From the NCBI GenBank assembly GCA_030643695.1, contig DAOWKM010000076.1, positions 1-8,558 on the forward strand: 8,558 nt of DNA. The letters run 5' to 3'. The number at the start of each line of letters is the position of its first letter. Position 1 is the stretch's first letter. Positions 1 through 6,475 of the stretch are shown piece after piece. Under the pieces are notes generated by a model. The model had not been told where the DNA came from, did not search any database, and was given only the letters and a program-made list of their open reading frames with translations. Origin of the DNA: Dehalococcoidia bacterium. GTDB taxonomy: Bacteria > Chloroflexota > Dehalococcoidia > Dehalococcoidales > DAOWKM01. The translations under genes and the position numbers were made by a program.

Positions 1-95
1 ATAAGGAAATAAAGTGGATAGACCCCAAAGATATGGATAACTATCAGACCGTGCCCAACCTTAAACAAACTTTAGCCCGGGTATATAAGGCTTAA
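1..95 (+). CDS. 3' end of an unidentified gene
   Basis: An open frame enters from the left edge (codons from position 3) and stops at TAA 93-95, giving about 30 C-terminal residues (starting KEIKWIDPKDMDNY, ending ARVYKA). The hydrophilic composition and the W-[IV]-x-P-x-[DE] pattern recall the C-terminal tail of some Nudix hydrolases, but this is too short to assign. The next gene starts 5 nt after the stop, so the two are probably co-transcribed. If it were a Nudix ADP-ribose hydrolase, it would fit with the macrodomain protein that follows. Confidence 0.5.
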   Translation, partial: KEIKWIDPKDMDNYQTVPNLKQTLARVYKA

Positions 96-100
96 AAGAG

Positions 101-682
101 ATGGAGAACCAAGCCGCAGAGGTTACCATCAACCAGGTAAAGCTACGCATAATTCAAGGAGACCTTACCCAGCAGGATACTGATGCCATAGTTAATGCGG
201 CTAATCCCAGCCTTATGGGTGGCGGTGGAGTGGATGGAGCAATCCACCAGGCAGGAGGCCCTGCCATTTTAGAGGAGTGTAAGCAGATTGTATCCAGGCA
301 AGGGCGTTTGCCCACCGGTAAGGCAGTAATAACCACTGGTGGAAATCTCAAGGCAAGATATGTCATCCATACTGTTGGTCCTATCTGGCATGGCGGCAAT
401 AAAGGGGAACCCGAATTACTGGCCAGCGCCTATCAGGAGAGCTTAAAACTGGCAGCAGACAATAGCCTCACTAGCCTTTCCTTCCCATCAATAAGCACTG
501 GCGCCTATGGCTATCCGGTCAGCGTGGCGGCAAAAGTAGCCATCAGCGCAGTTATCACCTTTCTTCAGCAAAGCACCACCTCTCTCAAGAAAGTGGTGTT
601 CGTACTGTTTGACCCTCAAACCTTTAAAGCTTACTCCTCGGCTCTCAACGAGGTAACAAGACAGGGTAACCAAAGGGGTTGA
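101..682 (+). CDS. Macrodomain protein, probable O-acetyl-ADP-ribose deacetylase / ADP-ribosyl hydrolase (MacroD/YmdB type)
   Basis: This 193-residue protein is essentially one macrodomain, which binds ADP-ribose. The MacroD-type hydrolases remove O-acetyl-ADP-ribose or mono-ADP-ribose from proteins in the cytoplasm. Visible motifs in order: GDLTQQDTDAIVNAAN (residues 20-35, adenine-binding Asp21 and the catalytic-loop Asn), GGGGVDGAIH (40-49, with the Asp45 typical of active MacroD enzymes), TVGPIWHGG (91-99), the phosphate-binding loop SISTGAYGYP (130-139), and VLFD (168-171). The length is normal for the single-domain family (about 170-190 residues). No alternative start lies nearby, and the only SD-like purines (AAAAGAG) abut the ATG, so translation is probably coupled to the gene ending at 95. 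It converges on the kinase gene with a 9-nt gap. The fold assignment is sure. Which ADP-ribose ester it hydrolyses is not visible. Confidence 0.93.
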   Translation: MENQAAEVTINQVKLRIIQGDLTQQDTDAIVNAANPSLMGGGGVDGAIHQAGGPAILEECKQIVSRQGRLPTGKAVITTGGNLKARYVIHTVGPIWHGGNKGEPELLASAYQESLKLAADNSLTSLSFPSISTGAYGYPVSVAAKVAISAVITFLQQSTTSLKKVVFVLFDPQTFKAYSSALNEVTRQGNQRG

Positions 683-691
683 GATTATTTA

Positions 692-1687
692 TTAACTGTT
701 CCTTGATAAAAGGATTTCACCACCGCTAGTAGAGAAAGTTTTAGTCCGTCGCCTGGTGGTCATCTCCCAGACCCTAATTTGCGGTAGTAGTTTTTCCACA
801 TCGGCTCTATGACAGAGTTCGGTGCCAGGGGTTAATACAGCCGCAGTTCCCATAGCTACTCCTAGTCGGCAGGCTTCTATTAATGGCTCACGATGAACTA
901 ATTTTAGAGCGAGGCCAGCCATTGTGCAGTCGCCAGCGCCTACAGCGCTTCGCACCTTCACTGGGGGTGGAACTGCCTTTACCATCTTTTTCTTGGTAGC
1001 AGCAATGATACCCTCCTCCCCTCTGGAAATGACCACTACTTCAATACCCATTTCAACAAGGCTAAGAGCTGCCTCGATGACTGCTTCCTCAGTAGGTAGC
1101 TCTGTCCCGAGTAACTCTTCAGTCTCATGAACATTAGGCTTGATGAGATAGGGTTTAGCTTTTATACCCTCTTTTAACCACTGCCCCTCAGAGTCCAGGG
1201 CAGTTCTTACCCTATAGTCTTTAGCACCATTAATTATATCGTAATAAATATTAACCGGGACGCCGGGGGGGATACTACCGCTGGCTACCATTAAATCTGG
1301 ACCGGGTTGAATTTTTCTCAATTTCCCGAGGAACCTCTCTAGCTCCCTTTTTGAGATACGTGGACCGGGGGCGTCAATTCTTGTCTGCCGGAAGGTTCTG
1401 GTATCAGTAATAATAAAATTGGTGCGTGTTTCCTGCTCAATAGGGGTAAAGCTGAACGGAACCCCTTCTTCATCAAGTAATATCTCCAAGGTTCTGCCCT
1501 CGGCACCGCCGACAAATCCATAGGCTACGGTTCTGCCACCCATCTCGTGAATAGCCCGCGATACATCTATACCTTTGCCTCCAGCATAACGATGCAGTTT
1601 AGACCACCGGTTAGCCTCATCTACCAGTAATCCGTCTACAATGATATGCTCATCAAGGCAGGGATTGAGAGTAATGGTAGCAATCAT
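692..1687 (-). CDS. pfkB: PfkB-family sugar-phosphate kinase (1-phosphofructokinase / tagatose-6-phosphate kinase type)
   Basis: A ribokinase-fold (PfkB) enzyme of the hexose-phosphate kinase subfamily, which transfers phosphate from ATP to fructose-1-P, fructose-6-P or tagatose-6-P. Visible: the N-terminal ITLNPCLDE strand (5-13), PfkB signature 1 AGGKGIDVSRA (35-45), the ASGSIPPG turn (135-142), the KPNVHETEELLG motif (183-194), and signature 2 GAGDCTMAGL (250-259) with catalytic base Asp253. Signature 1 carries Asp41 where the family usually has Asn. At 331 residues it is about 20 longer than usual, because of a basic tail after VWEM (RRRTKTF, then SGGEILLSRNS). An SD (GGAGG) lies 6 nt upstream of the ATG. 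It begins 15 nt after the aldolase gene, so the two form an operon and should act in sequence on one sugar phosphate. The family is certain; the substrate is inferred. Confidence 0.9.
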   Translation of the reverse strand: MIATITLNPCLDEHIIVDGLLVDEANRWSKLHRYAGGKGIDVSRAIHEMGGRTVAYGFVGGAEGRTLEILLDEEGVPFSFTPIEQETRTNFIITDTRTFRQTRIDAPGPRISKRELERFLGKLRKIQPGPDLMVASGSIPPGVPVNIYYDIINGAKDYRVRTALDSEGQWLKEGIKAKPYLIKPNVHETEELLGTELPTEEAVIEAALSLVEMGIEVVVISRGEEGIIAATKKKMVKAVPPPVKVRSAVGAGDCTMAGLALKLVHREPLIEACRLGVAMGTAAVLTPGTELCHRADVEKLLPQIRVWEMTTRRRTKTFSTSGGEILLSRNS

Positions 1688-1702
1688 AGCACCCCTCCAA
1701 TT

Positions 1703-2698
1703 TTAATACTCTTTATACCACCCTGGTGATATGTGTGCCAATTCACGGGTGGCTACCCCATACCTCTTGTACCAGGGCACCGCATATTTACTAGCTATCC
1801 CGGTTAGTCTTTTTAGCCTATCTGCCCCCACCGTTGATAGGTAATGAACCCTTTCCCTGGTATCATCAATATACATTGCCTCTTGCCAGATAGCACGACC
1901 ACCCAGAAAGCCTGAGGCCCCTGCCTGGCAGGCAATTTCTACCTGGTGACAAAAAAGGTCAAAGTCTACGCCAGCGCTCAAGATGACCCAGGGAACCTGA
2001 GACGACATATCTAACTGGTGGCAGAGGTTGATAAGCTCAGGCTCATCCTGTTTATAGTGGAGGTCAGCAGGAAACTCTGCCTTTAGCACATCTACTGGTA
2101 AAGCAGTAATATCTCGGGCAGTTTCAATCACCAACCGTTCTTTCTGGACAGCAAACTCCCGGGGGTTATCAATTTCCTTATCTACAGGATAGCTCTTTGG
2201 TTCTACCAGAAAGGGAAGGTCGTATTCTATGCACTCCTTGGCTACCCTATTAACCGTATCCAGCTGCTGACTTGCCAATTGTTTCAAGTCGGGGCGATAG
2301 TAGACCAAAATCTTTACTGCCGAGGCACCCATTCGCTTAATCTTACCAACACTCCATTCGTCCAGTAATTTGGTCAGGCGGTGTCCCTTTCCACCTTCAT
2401 AGCCAGTAGCTTCTAGGCTAACCAGAAGCCCGGTACTATCAGGTAAGACACCGTGACTAATACATTGAGCAGCACCAAATATGGGGTCAAGTAGCACAGC
2501 ACTGGCATACTTAGCTAGGGTAGAGCATAACTCAAGCTTGCGCTCAACCATCTCTGTATAGTCCACCTCTTCCGGGTGTCCTTCATCAATCATACTGCGT
2601 AACGACTCACGGTGGTCCATAGCACACATAGTAAAGATACCATCCGAATTGGCAATCTGTTGTAAACCTCTTATTTTGCCAATGCTTAACCTTTTCAT
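1703..2698 (-). CDS. lacD: LacD-family class I aldolase (tagatose-1,6-bisphosphate aldolase-like)
   Basis: A TIM-barrel, Schiff-base aldolase of the LacD/DeoC superfamily. LacD cleaves tagatose- or fructose-1,6-bisphosphate to dihydroxyacetone phosphate and glyceraldehyde-3-phosphate. Visible: the AMDHRESLR segment (26-34, the Asp-His-Arg of the phosphate site), LLDPIFGA (69-76), SAVKILVYYRPD (126-137) with active-site Lys129, FLVEPKSYP (163-171) with Glu166, and VDVLKAEFP (202-210) with Lys206, the expected Schiff-base lysine. These positions line up closely with LacD (known active-site residues near 125, 163 and 205). The glycine-rich SAGVDFDLFCHQV and GASGFLGGRAIW segments form the C-terminal phosphate-binding part. 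The length of 331 matches LacD (about 325). It is the first gene of an operon with the kinase. Relatives of this family also act on sulfofructose-1-phosphate or serve as general fructose-bisphosphate aldolases, so the sugar is unproven. Confidence 0.88.
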   Translation of the reverse strand: MKRLSIGKIRGLQQIANSDGIFTMCAMDHRESLRSMIDEGHPEEVDYTEMVERKLELCSTLAKYASAVLLDPIFGAAQCISHGVLPDSTGLLVSLEATGYEGGKGHRLTKLLDEWSVGKIKRMGASAVKILVYYRPDLKQLASQQLDTVNRVAKECIEYDLPFLVEPKSYPVDKEIDNPREFAVQKERLVIETARDITALPVDVLKAEFPADLHYKQDEPELINLCHQLDMSSQVPWVILSAGVDFDLFCHQVEIACQAGASGFLGGRAIWQEAMYIDDTRERVHYLSTVGADRLKRLTGIASKYAVPWYKRYGVATRELAHISPGWYKEY

Positions 2699-2712
2699 AT
2701 TTCTCTTGGGAT

Positions 2713-2741
2713 ATTATGGAATAAAAGACAAGTTTAATCAA
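2713..2741 (-). promoter_or_regulatory. Candidate promoter of the lacD-pfkB operon
   Basis: On the minus strand, TTGATT (2741-2736) is followed after exactly 17 nt by CATAAT (2718-2713), a good sigma-70-type pair. Transcription would start near 2706, only about 8 nt before the lacD ATG at 2698. The leader would be very short, and the weak purine stretch AAGAGA would sit almost on the start codon. Confidence 0.5.
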
Positions 2742-2755
2742 GGTTGTTTGTCTTT
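2724..2755. repeat. 8-bp inverted repeat between divergent promoters, possible operator
   Basis: AAAGACAA (2724-2731) and TTGTCTTT (2748-2755) are perfect inverted copies separated by 16 nt. The right arm covers the plsC -35 hexamer, and the left arm lies in the spacer of the lacD promoter. The arms repeat at a 24-nt offset, roughly two helical turns, as expected for a dimeric or tetrameric DNA-binding protein. It could also be chance in an AT-rich stretch. Confidence 0.4.
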
Positions 2756-2777
2756 GCCCCAATTCACAGGGTATAAT
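2748..2777 (+). promoter_or_regulatory. Candidate promoter of plsC-ispH
   Basis: TTGTCT (2748-2753), an 18-nt spacer and a consensus TATAAT (2772-2777). Transcription would be expected to start about 7 nt further on, at or next to the A of the plsC ATG at 2784, giving a leaderless or nearly leaderless mRNA. Confidence 0.6.
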
Positions 2778-2783
2778 TGAGGC

Positions 2784-3434
2784 ATGCCCTGGTTTTACTA
2801 TGTGGTCAGACTGCTAGCAAGGGTGCTGCTCCTCCTGTTAACTAACTGGCAGGTTAAAGGCAAAGAGAATGTCCCCGGTCAGGGACCACTGCTTGTGGTT
2901 GCCAATCATCTTCATATGGCTGACCCTCCCCTGCTTGGCGTTAGCCTTAACCGAAAGGTGGAATTTATGGCAAAGGAGGAGCTATTCCATTCCCGATTCT
3001 CAAGCTATTTTATGCGCAGCCTTGGTGCATTTCCAACACACCGAGGAAGACCAGACAGAAAGGCACTACGCCAGGCAAACCAGATATTGACACAAGGTCT
3101 AGCTTTAGTTATGTTCCCGGAGGGGATGAGGAGCCGCAGTGCCCGGCTACGACCTGCCTTCCCTGGCTCAGCATTAATTGCCTTGCGTAGTGGCGCCCCT
3201 ATTCTCCCGGTAGGCATTACCGGCACAGAAAAGATTAAGGGTATAGCCTGGATACGGCATCGTCCCCGGATAACCGTTAATATTGGTTGTCCTTTCCACC
3301 TGTCACCAGCTAGTAGTAAATTAACTAAGGTAGAGCTGGCTGAGCTTACTAATTCTATAATGGCACAAATAGCTGAACTCCTCCCCCCAGAGTATCGGGG
3401 AAATTATAGGCAGCAGAGAAGCAAATGGCATTAA
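2784..3434 (+). CDS. plsC: 1-acyl-sn-glycerol-3-phosphate acyltransferase (PlsC / LPLAT family)
   Basis: The enzyme acylates lysophosphatidate to phosphatidate, the precursor of membrane phospholipids, at the inner face of the membrane. All four acyltransferase blocks are visible: block I NHLHMAD (41-47), the His42-X4-Asp47 catalytic pair; block II GAFPTHRGRPD (81-91), with Arg87 for glycerol-phosphate binding; block III VMFPEGMRSRS (109-119); and block IV APILPVGITG (138-147). The first 20 residues are hydrophobic (VVRLLARVLLLLL) and would anchor the protein in the membrane. The QVKGKENVPGQGPLLVVAN run is typical of full-length small PlsC proteins, so the ATG at 2784 looks right although no usable SD precedes it. 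The stop codon overlaps ispH by 10 nt, giving translational coupling. At 216 residues it is a normal length. Confidence 0.92.
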   Translation: MPWFYYVVRLLARVLLLLLTNWQVKGKENVPGQGPLLVVANHLHMADPPLLGVSLNRKVEFMAKEELFHSRFSSYFMRSLGAFPTHRGRPDRKALRQANQILTQGLALVMFPEGMRSRSARLRPAFPGSALIALRSGAPILPVGITGTEKIKGIAWIRHRPRITVNIGCPFHLSPASSKLTKVELAELTNSIMAQIAELLPPEYRGNYRQQRSKWH

Positions 3435-4291
3435 GCATCGAAAAGGCAGACGGAATAGGGTTTTGCTTTGGGGTTAGACGAGCCATTGATATCTTAGAAA
3501 GGGTTACTCGTGAGCGTGGTGGGGTGGAAACTCTGGGGGCTGTGGTTCATAACCAGCCGGTGCTACAAAGACTAGCTGAAATTGGCGTTAGGGTAGCTAA
3601 AGATATGGACGATATACAGGGTGACACTGTAGTTACTAGCTCTCACGGGGTGAGCCCACAGTTAGTAGAGGAAATTCGGGCTCGGCACATTAACATAATT
3701 GACACTACTTGTCCCTTTGTTCATCGAGCCCAAATTGCGGCTCGGAGATTAGCTGATTCTGGCTTTTCTATCATTATATATGGTGATGCTGACCACCCTG
3801 AGGTTCAGGGGGTTCTTGGCCAGACTAAGGGTAAAGGAGTAGCTACTTTAGATATAAAATTTGCAGAGCGCCTCAAGCAACGCCAGCTGTCTCGCCGTCT
3901 GGGTGTTCTATCCCAGACGACCCAAATACCAGCTCATTTTAATGAATTTGTAAAGAAGCTCATTGATTCCGCTTTCACCAAAGATTCTGAGCTCCGCATT
4001 ATTGATACCATATGTCACGATATTAGACAACGGCAGGCAGCCGCCCTTGAACTAGCTAACAGGGCGGATTTGATGCTCGTTATTGGTGGTCACACCAGTG
4101 CTAATACCAACCATCTTGCCGAGTTATGTTCCACGATTACCAAAACACACCTCATTGAAACCGCCGAGGAAATTCAACCCTCCTGGCTTCAGGGTCAATA
4201 TCACCTAGGTATAACCGCTGGTGCTTCTACTGATGAGCAAACCATAAATGAGGTATTACAAAGGCTAGAAGCTGTGACCTACCAGGTTTAG
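3425..4291 (+). CDS. ispH: 4-hydroxy-3-methylbut-2-enyl diphosphate reductase (IspH/LytB)
   Basis: Terminal enzyme of the MEP (non-mevalonate) isoprenoid pathway. It reduces HMBPP to isopentenyl and dimethylallyl diphosphate using an iron-sulfur cluster. The three cluster cysteines are present: Cys14 in GIGFCFGVRRA, Cys96 in IDTTCPFVH and Cys197 in IDTICHDIRQRQ. Substrate-pocket residues are also visible: His42 (VVHNQ), His74 (SSHGV), His124 and catalytic Glu126 (DADHPEVQG), Thr165 (SQTTQ), SANTNHL near 225, and GASTDEQTI near the C-terminus, where the usual GASTP has Asp instead of Pro. The length of 288 is typical of short bacterial IspH without fused domains. It starts inside the end of plsC, with the SD-like AGAGAAG just upstream, and so is translated with it. 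It implies that the organism makes isoprenoids by the MEP route. Confidence 0.96.
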   Translation: MALSIEKADGIGFCFGVRRAIDILERVTRERGGVETLGAVVHNQPVLQRLAEIGVRVAKDMDDIQGDTVVTSSHGVSPQLVEEIRARHINIIDTTCPFVHRAQIAARRLADSGFSIIIYGDADHPEVQGVLGQTKGKGVATLDIKFAERLKQRQLSRRLGVLSQTTQIPAHFNEFVKKLIDSAFTKDSELRIIDTICHDIRQRQAAALELANRADLMLVIGGHTSANTNHLAELCSTITKTHLIETAEEIQPSWLQGQYHLGITAGASTDEQTINEVLQRLEAVTYQV

Positions 4292-4296
4292 TTGGT

Positions 4297-4527
4297 CTAT
4301 ATTGCCAGACAGGTCACTGTTCGGGATATGCCGGCAATGGGGTGGATTTTATCGGTAATAAGGTCACCAATATCATTCAGTGTCTCTCCTTCTATTATGG
4401 CAATAATATCGTAGGGTCCGGTTACAGCATCAACCGATTTTACTCCCCCCAACTGCCTGAGGGCAGCAACAACCTCCCTATTTTTACCCACTGCTGTTTC
4501 AATTAGAACAAAAGCCTTGGCTGCCAT
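4297..4527 (-). CDS. Stand-alone Lrp/AsnC-type ligand-binding (RAM) domain protein
   Basis: A 76-residue protein made only of the alpha/beta RAM domain that in Lrp/AsnC regulators binds amino acids and forms oligomers. There is no helix-turn-helix. The signature VTGPYDIIAIIEG (35-47, with the conserved T-G-x-Y-D) follows the segment LRQLGGVKSVDA and precedes ITDKIHPIAGISRTVTC. Stand-alone RAM proteins are known in archaea and bacteria and may sense small molecules or pair with full regulators; the role here is unknown. I chose the ATG at 4527 over the in-frame GTG at 4536, because the SD AAGGGGGTGA (4542-4533) overlaps that GTG and sits at the right distance from the ATG. The GTG would give 79 residues. 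It lies 78 nt downstream of dctM on the same strand with no visible terminator between, so it may be read with the TRAP operon. It converges on ispH with a 5-nt gap. Confidence 0.88.
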   Translation of the reverse strand: MAAKAFVLIETAVGKNREVVAALRQLGGVKSVDAVTGPYDIIAIIEGETLNDIGDLITDKIHPIAGISRTVTCLAI

Positions 4528-4532
4528 TAAAT

Positions 4533-4542
4533 TCACCCCCTT
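4533..4542 (-). promoter_or_regulatory. Ribosome binding site deciding the start of the RAM-domain gene
   Basis: On the minus strand AAGGGGGTGA is nearly identical to the ideal AAGGAGGTGA. The G-run ends 8 nt before the ATG at 4527 and directly abuts the alternative GTG at 4536, so the ATG is the better start. Confidence 0.7.
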
Positions 4543-4605
4543 CTACTGAGTTACTGGCTTATATTTATTCCTGGCATAGCTTATTTAATATAGTGAAACT
4601 GTTTA

Positions 4606-5949
4606 TCAGCGCCACCCTGTTATCATTTGGCTTGGTAGCCAGGTGATTACCTGCGGGAAGCCAACGAATATGGCAAGGCCAACCAATACCAGTATAATAT
4701 GAGGGATTACCCCCTTGATTATGTCAGCCATGGTCACCCCCAACTCCGGGGCAGCAGTACCCTTACAAACGAATATACCCATAGCCAGGGGAGGAGTCAT
4801 AAAAGCCATTTGCAGGTTAATGCATACCATCATGCTAAACCACAGTGGGTCAAACCCCAGATGGATAGCAATAGGGGTAAATAGAGGAACTATAATGAAG
4901 ATAATGCCTATCCATTCAATAAACATCCCCAACAAAAAAACGATGACCATTATAAGGGCAAAGGCACCCCATTTTCCGCCAGGGGCAGCCAAAACGGCAC
5001 CCTCTACTACTTCTCCGCAGCCAGCGCTCATAAATATTCCCACAAAGGCGTAACAAAGACAACCAATGAAGAGCACAAAAGCACTCACCTTCAATGTCTG
5101 GATACCGGCATACCTGAGCATGTCCCAGCTAAATTTTCTATAAGCCAGAGTCAACAGGATGGCAGCAAAGCTGCCCACGGCTGCTGACTCAGTGGGAGGG
5201 CATATACCCAAAAAGACACTCCCCAGGACAGCCGTAATAAGCAGCACCGGAGGGACTATACTGATAAGGAGTTTCCTCGTTTTCACAATAAAGGGGACTT
5301 TTCTTTCCTCAATGGGAATAGGAGGACCCGCCTCTGGACGGAGAAGACATCGTATTGCAATGTAGACAATATATAAACCGGAAAGGATGAGCCCAGGGAA
5401 GATAGCGGCGATAAACATCTTCGCCACCGATACCCCAGCCATTGGTCCGTAAACAATCAACATGATACTGGGGGGGATAAGGATACCCAAAGTGCCGCCA
5501 GCAACACATACACCCGAGGCTAAAGATTTATCATAACCCTTCTTAACCATAGGGGCAAGGGCAATAAGGGTTAGCATAGTTATCGCCGCCGCAATCACCC
5601 CTAAACAGGCAGCAAGGACAGTGCCAAATATCACAGTAGCTATTGCCAGACCACCCCTAAGACCACCAAGCCACAGGTATAATGCATCATACAGCCCTTC
5701 AGCTATCCCCGAACGCTGGAGCACCACCCCCATAAAGGTGAACAGGGGGACAGCCAGAAAGGGGTAGTGCAGCGACAGGCTATAAACGCGGGTGTACATT
5801 ATTTCAAATGCTGTGCCCCCGAATACCACATAGCCTACTATTAACCCTATACTACCAACTACCAGAGCTATGGGAAAGCCGGTCATAACAAGCACCAGGA
5901 TACCACCCAGCATAATTATGGTAATGAGGACTGGGGATAAATCAATCAA
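4606..5949 (-). CDS. dctM: TRAP transporter large permease subunit, DctM type
   Basis: The large membrane subunit of a tripartite ATP-independent periplasmic transporter, which uses an ion gradient to import an organic anion delivered by the binding protein. The 447 residues are almost all hydrophobic, with about a dozen membrane segments. DctM landmarks: HYPFLAVPLFTFMGVVL (61-77), GVIAAAITMLTLIALAPM (117-134), GGTLGILIPPSIMLIVYG (151-168), LGICPPTESAAVGS (247-260, the second-half counterpart, usually GIATPTEAAAVG) and FMTPPLAMGIFV (383-394). The GYDKSLASGV stretch and overall pattern fit the group annotated as mannitol/chloroaromatic (FcbT3-like) permeases. It starts with TTG: the SD AAGGAG lies 8 nt upstream and the first 8 nt overlap the end of dctQ, which argues for this start. 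It is last of the three transporter genes. Confidence 0.93.
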   Translation of the reverse strand: MIDLSPVLITIIMLGGILVLVMTGFPIALVVGSIGLIVGYVVFGGTAFEIMYTRVYSLSLHYPFLAVPLFTFMGVVLQRSGIAEGLYDALYLWLGGLRGGLAIATVIFGTVLAACLGVIAAAITMLTLIALAPMVKKGYDKSLASGVCVAGGTLGILIPPSIMLIVYGPMAGVSVAKMFIAAIFPGLILSGLYIVYIAIRCLLRPEAGPPIPIEERKVPFIVKTRKLLISIVPPVLLITAVLGSVFLGICPPTESAAVGSFAAILLTLAYRKFSWDMLRYAGIQTLKVSAFVLFIGCLCYAFVGIFMSAGCGEVVEGAVLAAPGGKWGAFALIMVIVFLLGMFIEWIGIIFIIVPLFTPIAIHLGFDPLWFSMMVCINLQMAFMTPPLAMGIFVCKGTAAPELGVTMADIIKGVIPHIILVLVGLAIFVGFPQVITWLPSQMITGWR

Positions 5950-6460
5950 GAGGCTTACTCCTTATGGCAAAGTGTAAATCACGGATGAAACGAGCCAAAC
6001 ACTGAAGGGTAAGAAGAAATATTCCTATACTAAATACTGTTCTATATGGGGCAGCCGGTGGATACCAGTGAGACTTAGCCATTACCTCCCCGATTTCCCA
6101 AGCCTTCACCGTCCATGGAATAGAAGTTGTCAATAGTAGAATCGCCAGTGGAAAAAGAAATATGAGAGCACAAACGACATCCATAATCGCCTTCCCTCTT
6201 GGTGAGAGGTGGGTATAAATAATATCTACCCTGACGTGTATGTCATGCAAATAGCAATATGCCCAGCCGATAAGATAGATTGTGCCTCCCAGCATACAGG
6301 AGGTCTCATACGCCCATGTTGTCGGCGCATTGAAGCCAAACCTTGATATGACCTCAAATACCTCAACTAAAACCAGGGCTAAAACGAGCCAAGCTACCCA
6401 TAGCCCTACCCGATTATTTATAGAATCAATTCCTCGGAGTATGGCTCTTAAAATTCTCAT
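5942..6460 (-). CDS. dctQ: TRAP transporter small permease subunit, DctQ type
   Basis: The small membrane subunit that partners DctM. The 172 residues contain four predicted membrane helices at about 19-39, 53-71, 91-112 and 138-158. Family landmarks are EVISRFGFNAPTTWAYE (36-52), the HDIHVRVDIIY segment (72-82) after helix 2, and the PYRTVFSIGIFLLTLQ run entering helix 4. The length is normal. The ATG at 6460 has no clear SD. It comes 78 nt after dctP, behind a strong hairpin, so its translation may depend on local RNA structure. The stop overlaps the TTG start of dctM (TTGATTGA), making the two permease genes translationally coupled. Confidence 0.9.
   Translation of the reverse strand: MRILRAILRGIDSINNRVGLWVAWLVLALVLVEVFEVISRFGFNAPTTWAYETSCMLGGTIYLIGWAYCYLHDIHVRVDIIYTHLSPRGKAIMDVVCALIFLFPLAILLLTTSIPWTVKAWEIGEVMAKSHWYPPAAPYRTVFSIGIFLLTLQCLARFIRDLHFAIRSKPLD
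5958..5963 (-). promoter_or_regulatory. Ribosome binding site supporting the TTG start of dctM
   Basis: AAGGAG on the minus strand lies inside the last codons of dctQ, 8 nt before the TTG at 5949. Spacing and strength are both good, which favours TTG over any internal ATG. Confidence 0.75.
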
Positions 6461-6475
6461 AATTCACACAACAAC

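Noticed and set aside
657..700. A bidirectional terminator between the convergent macrodomain and pfkB genes.
   Set aside because: Only a 4-bp AACC/GGTT pairing is present at the macrodomain 3' end, with no GC-rich stem and no adequate T-run.
4715..5053. A 112-codon plus-strand frame inside dctM.
   Set aside because: It is antisense to a strongly conserved permease, has no recognisable domain, and its residues reflect the complement of hydrophobic codons.
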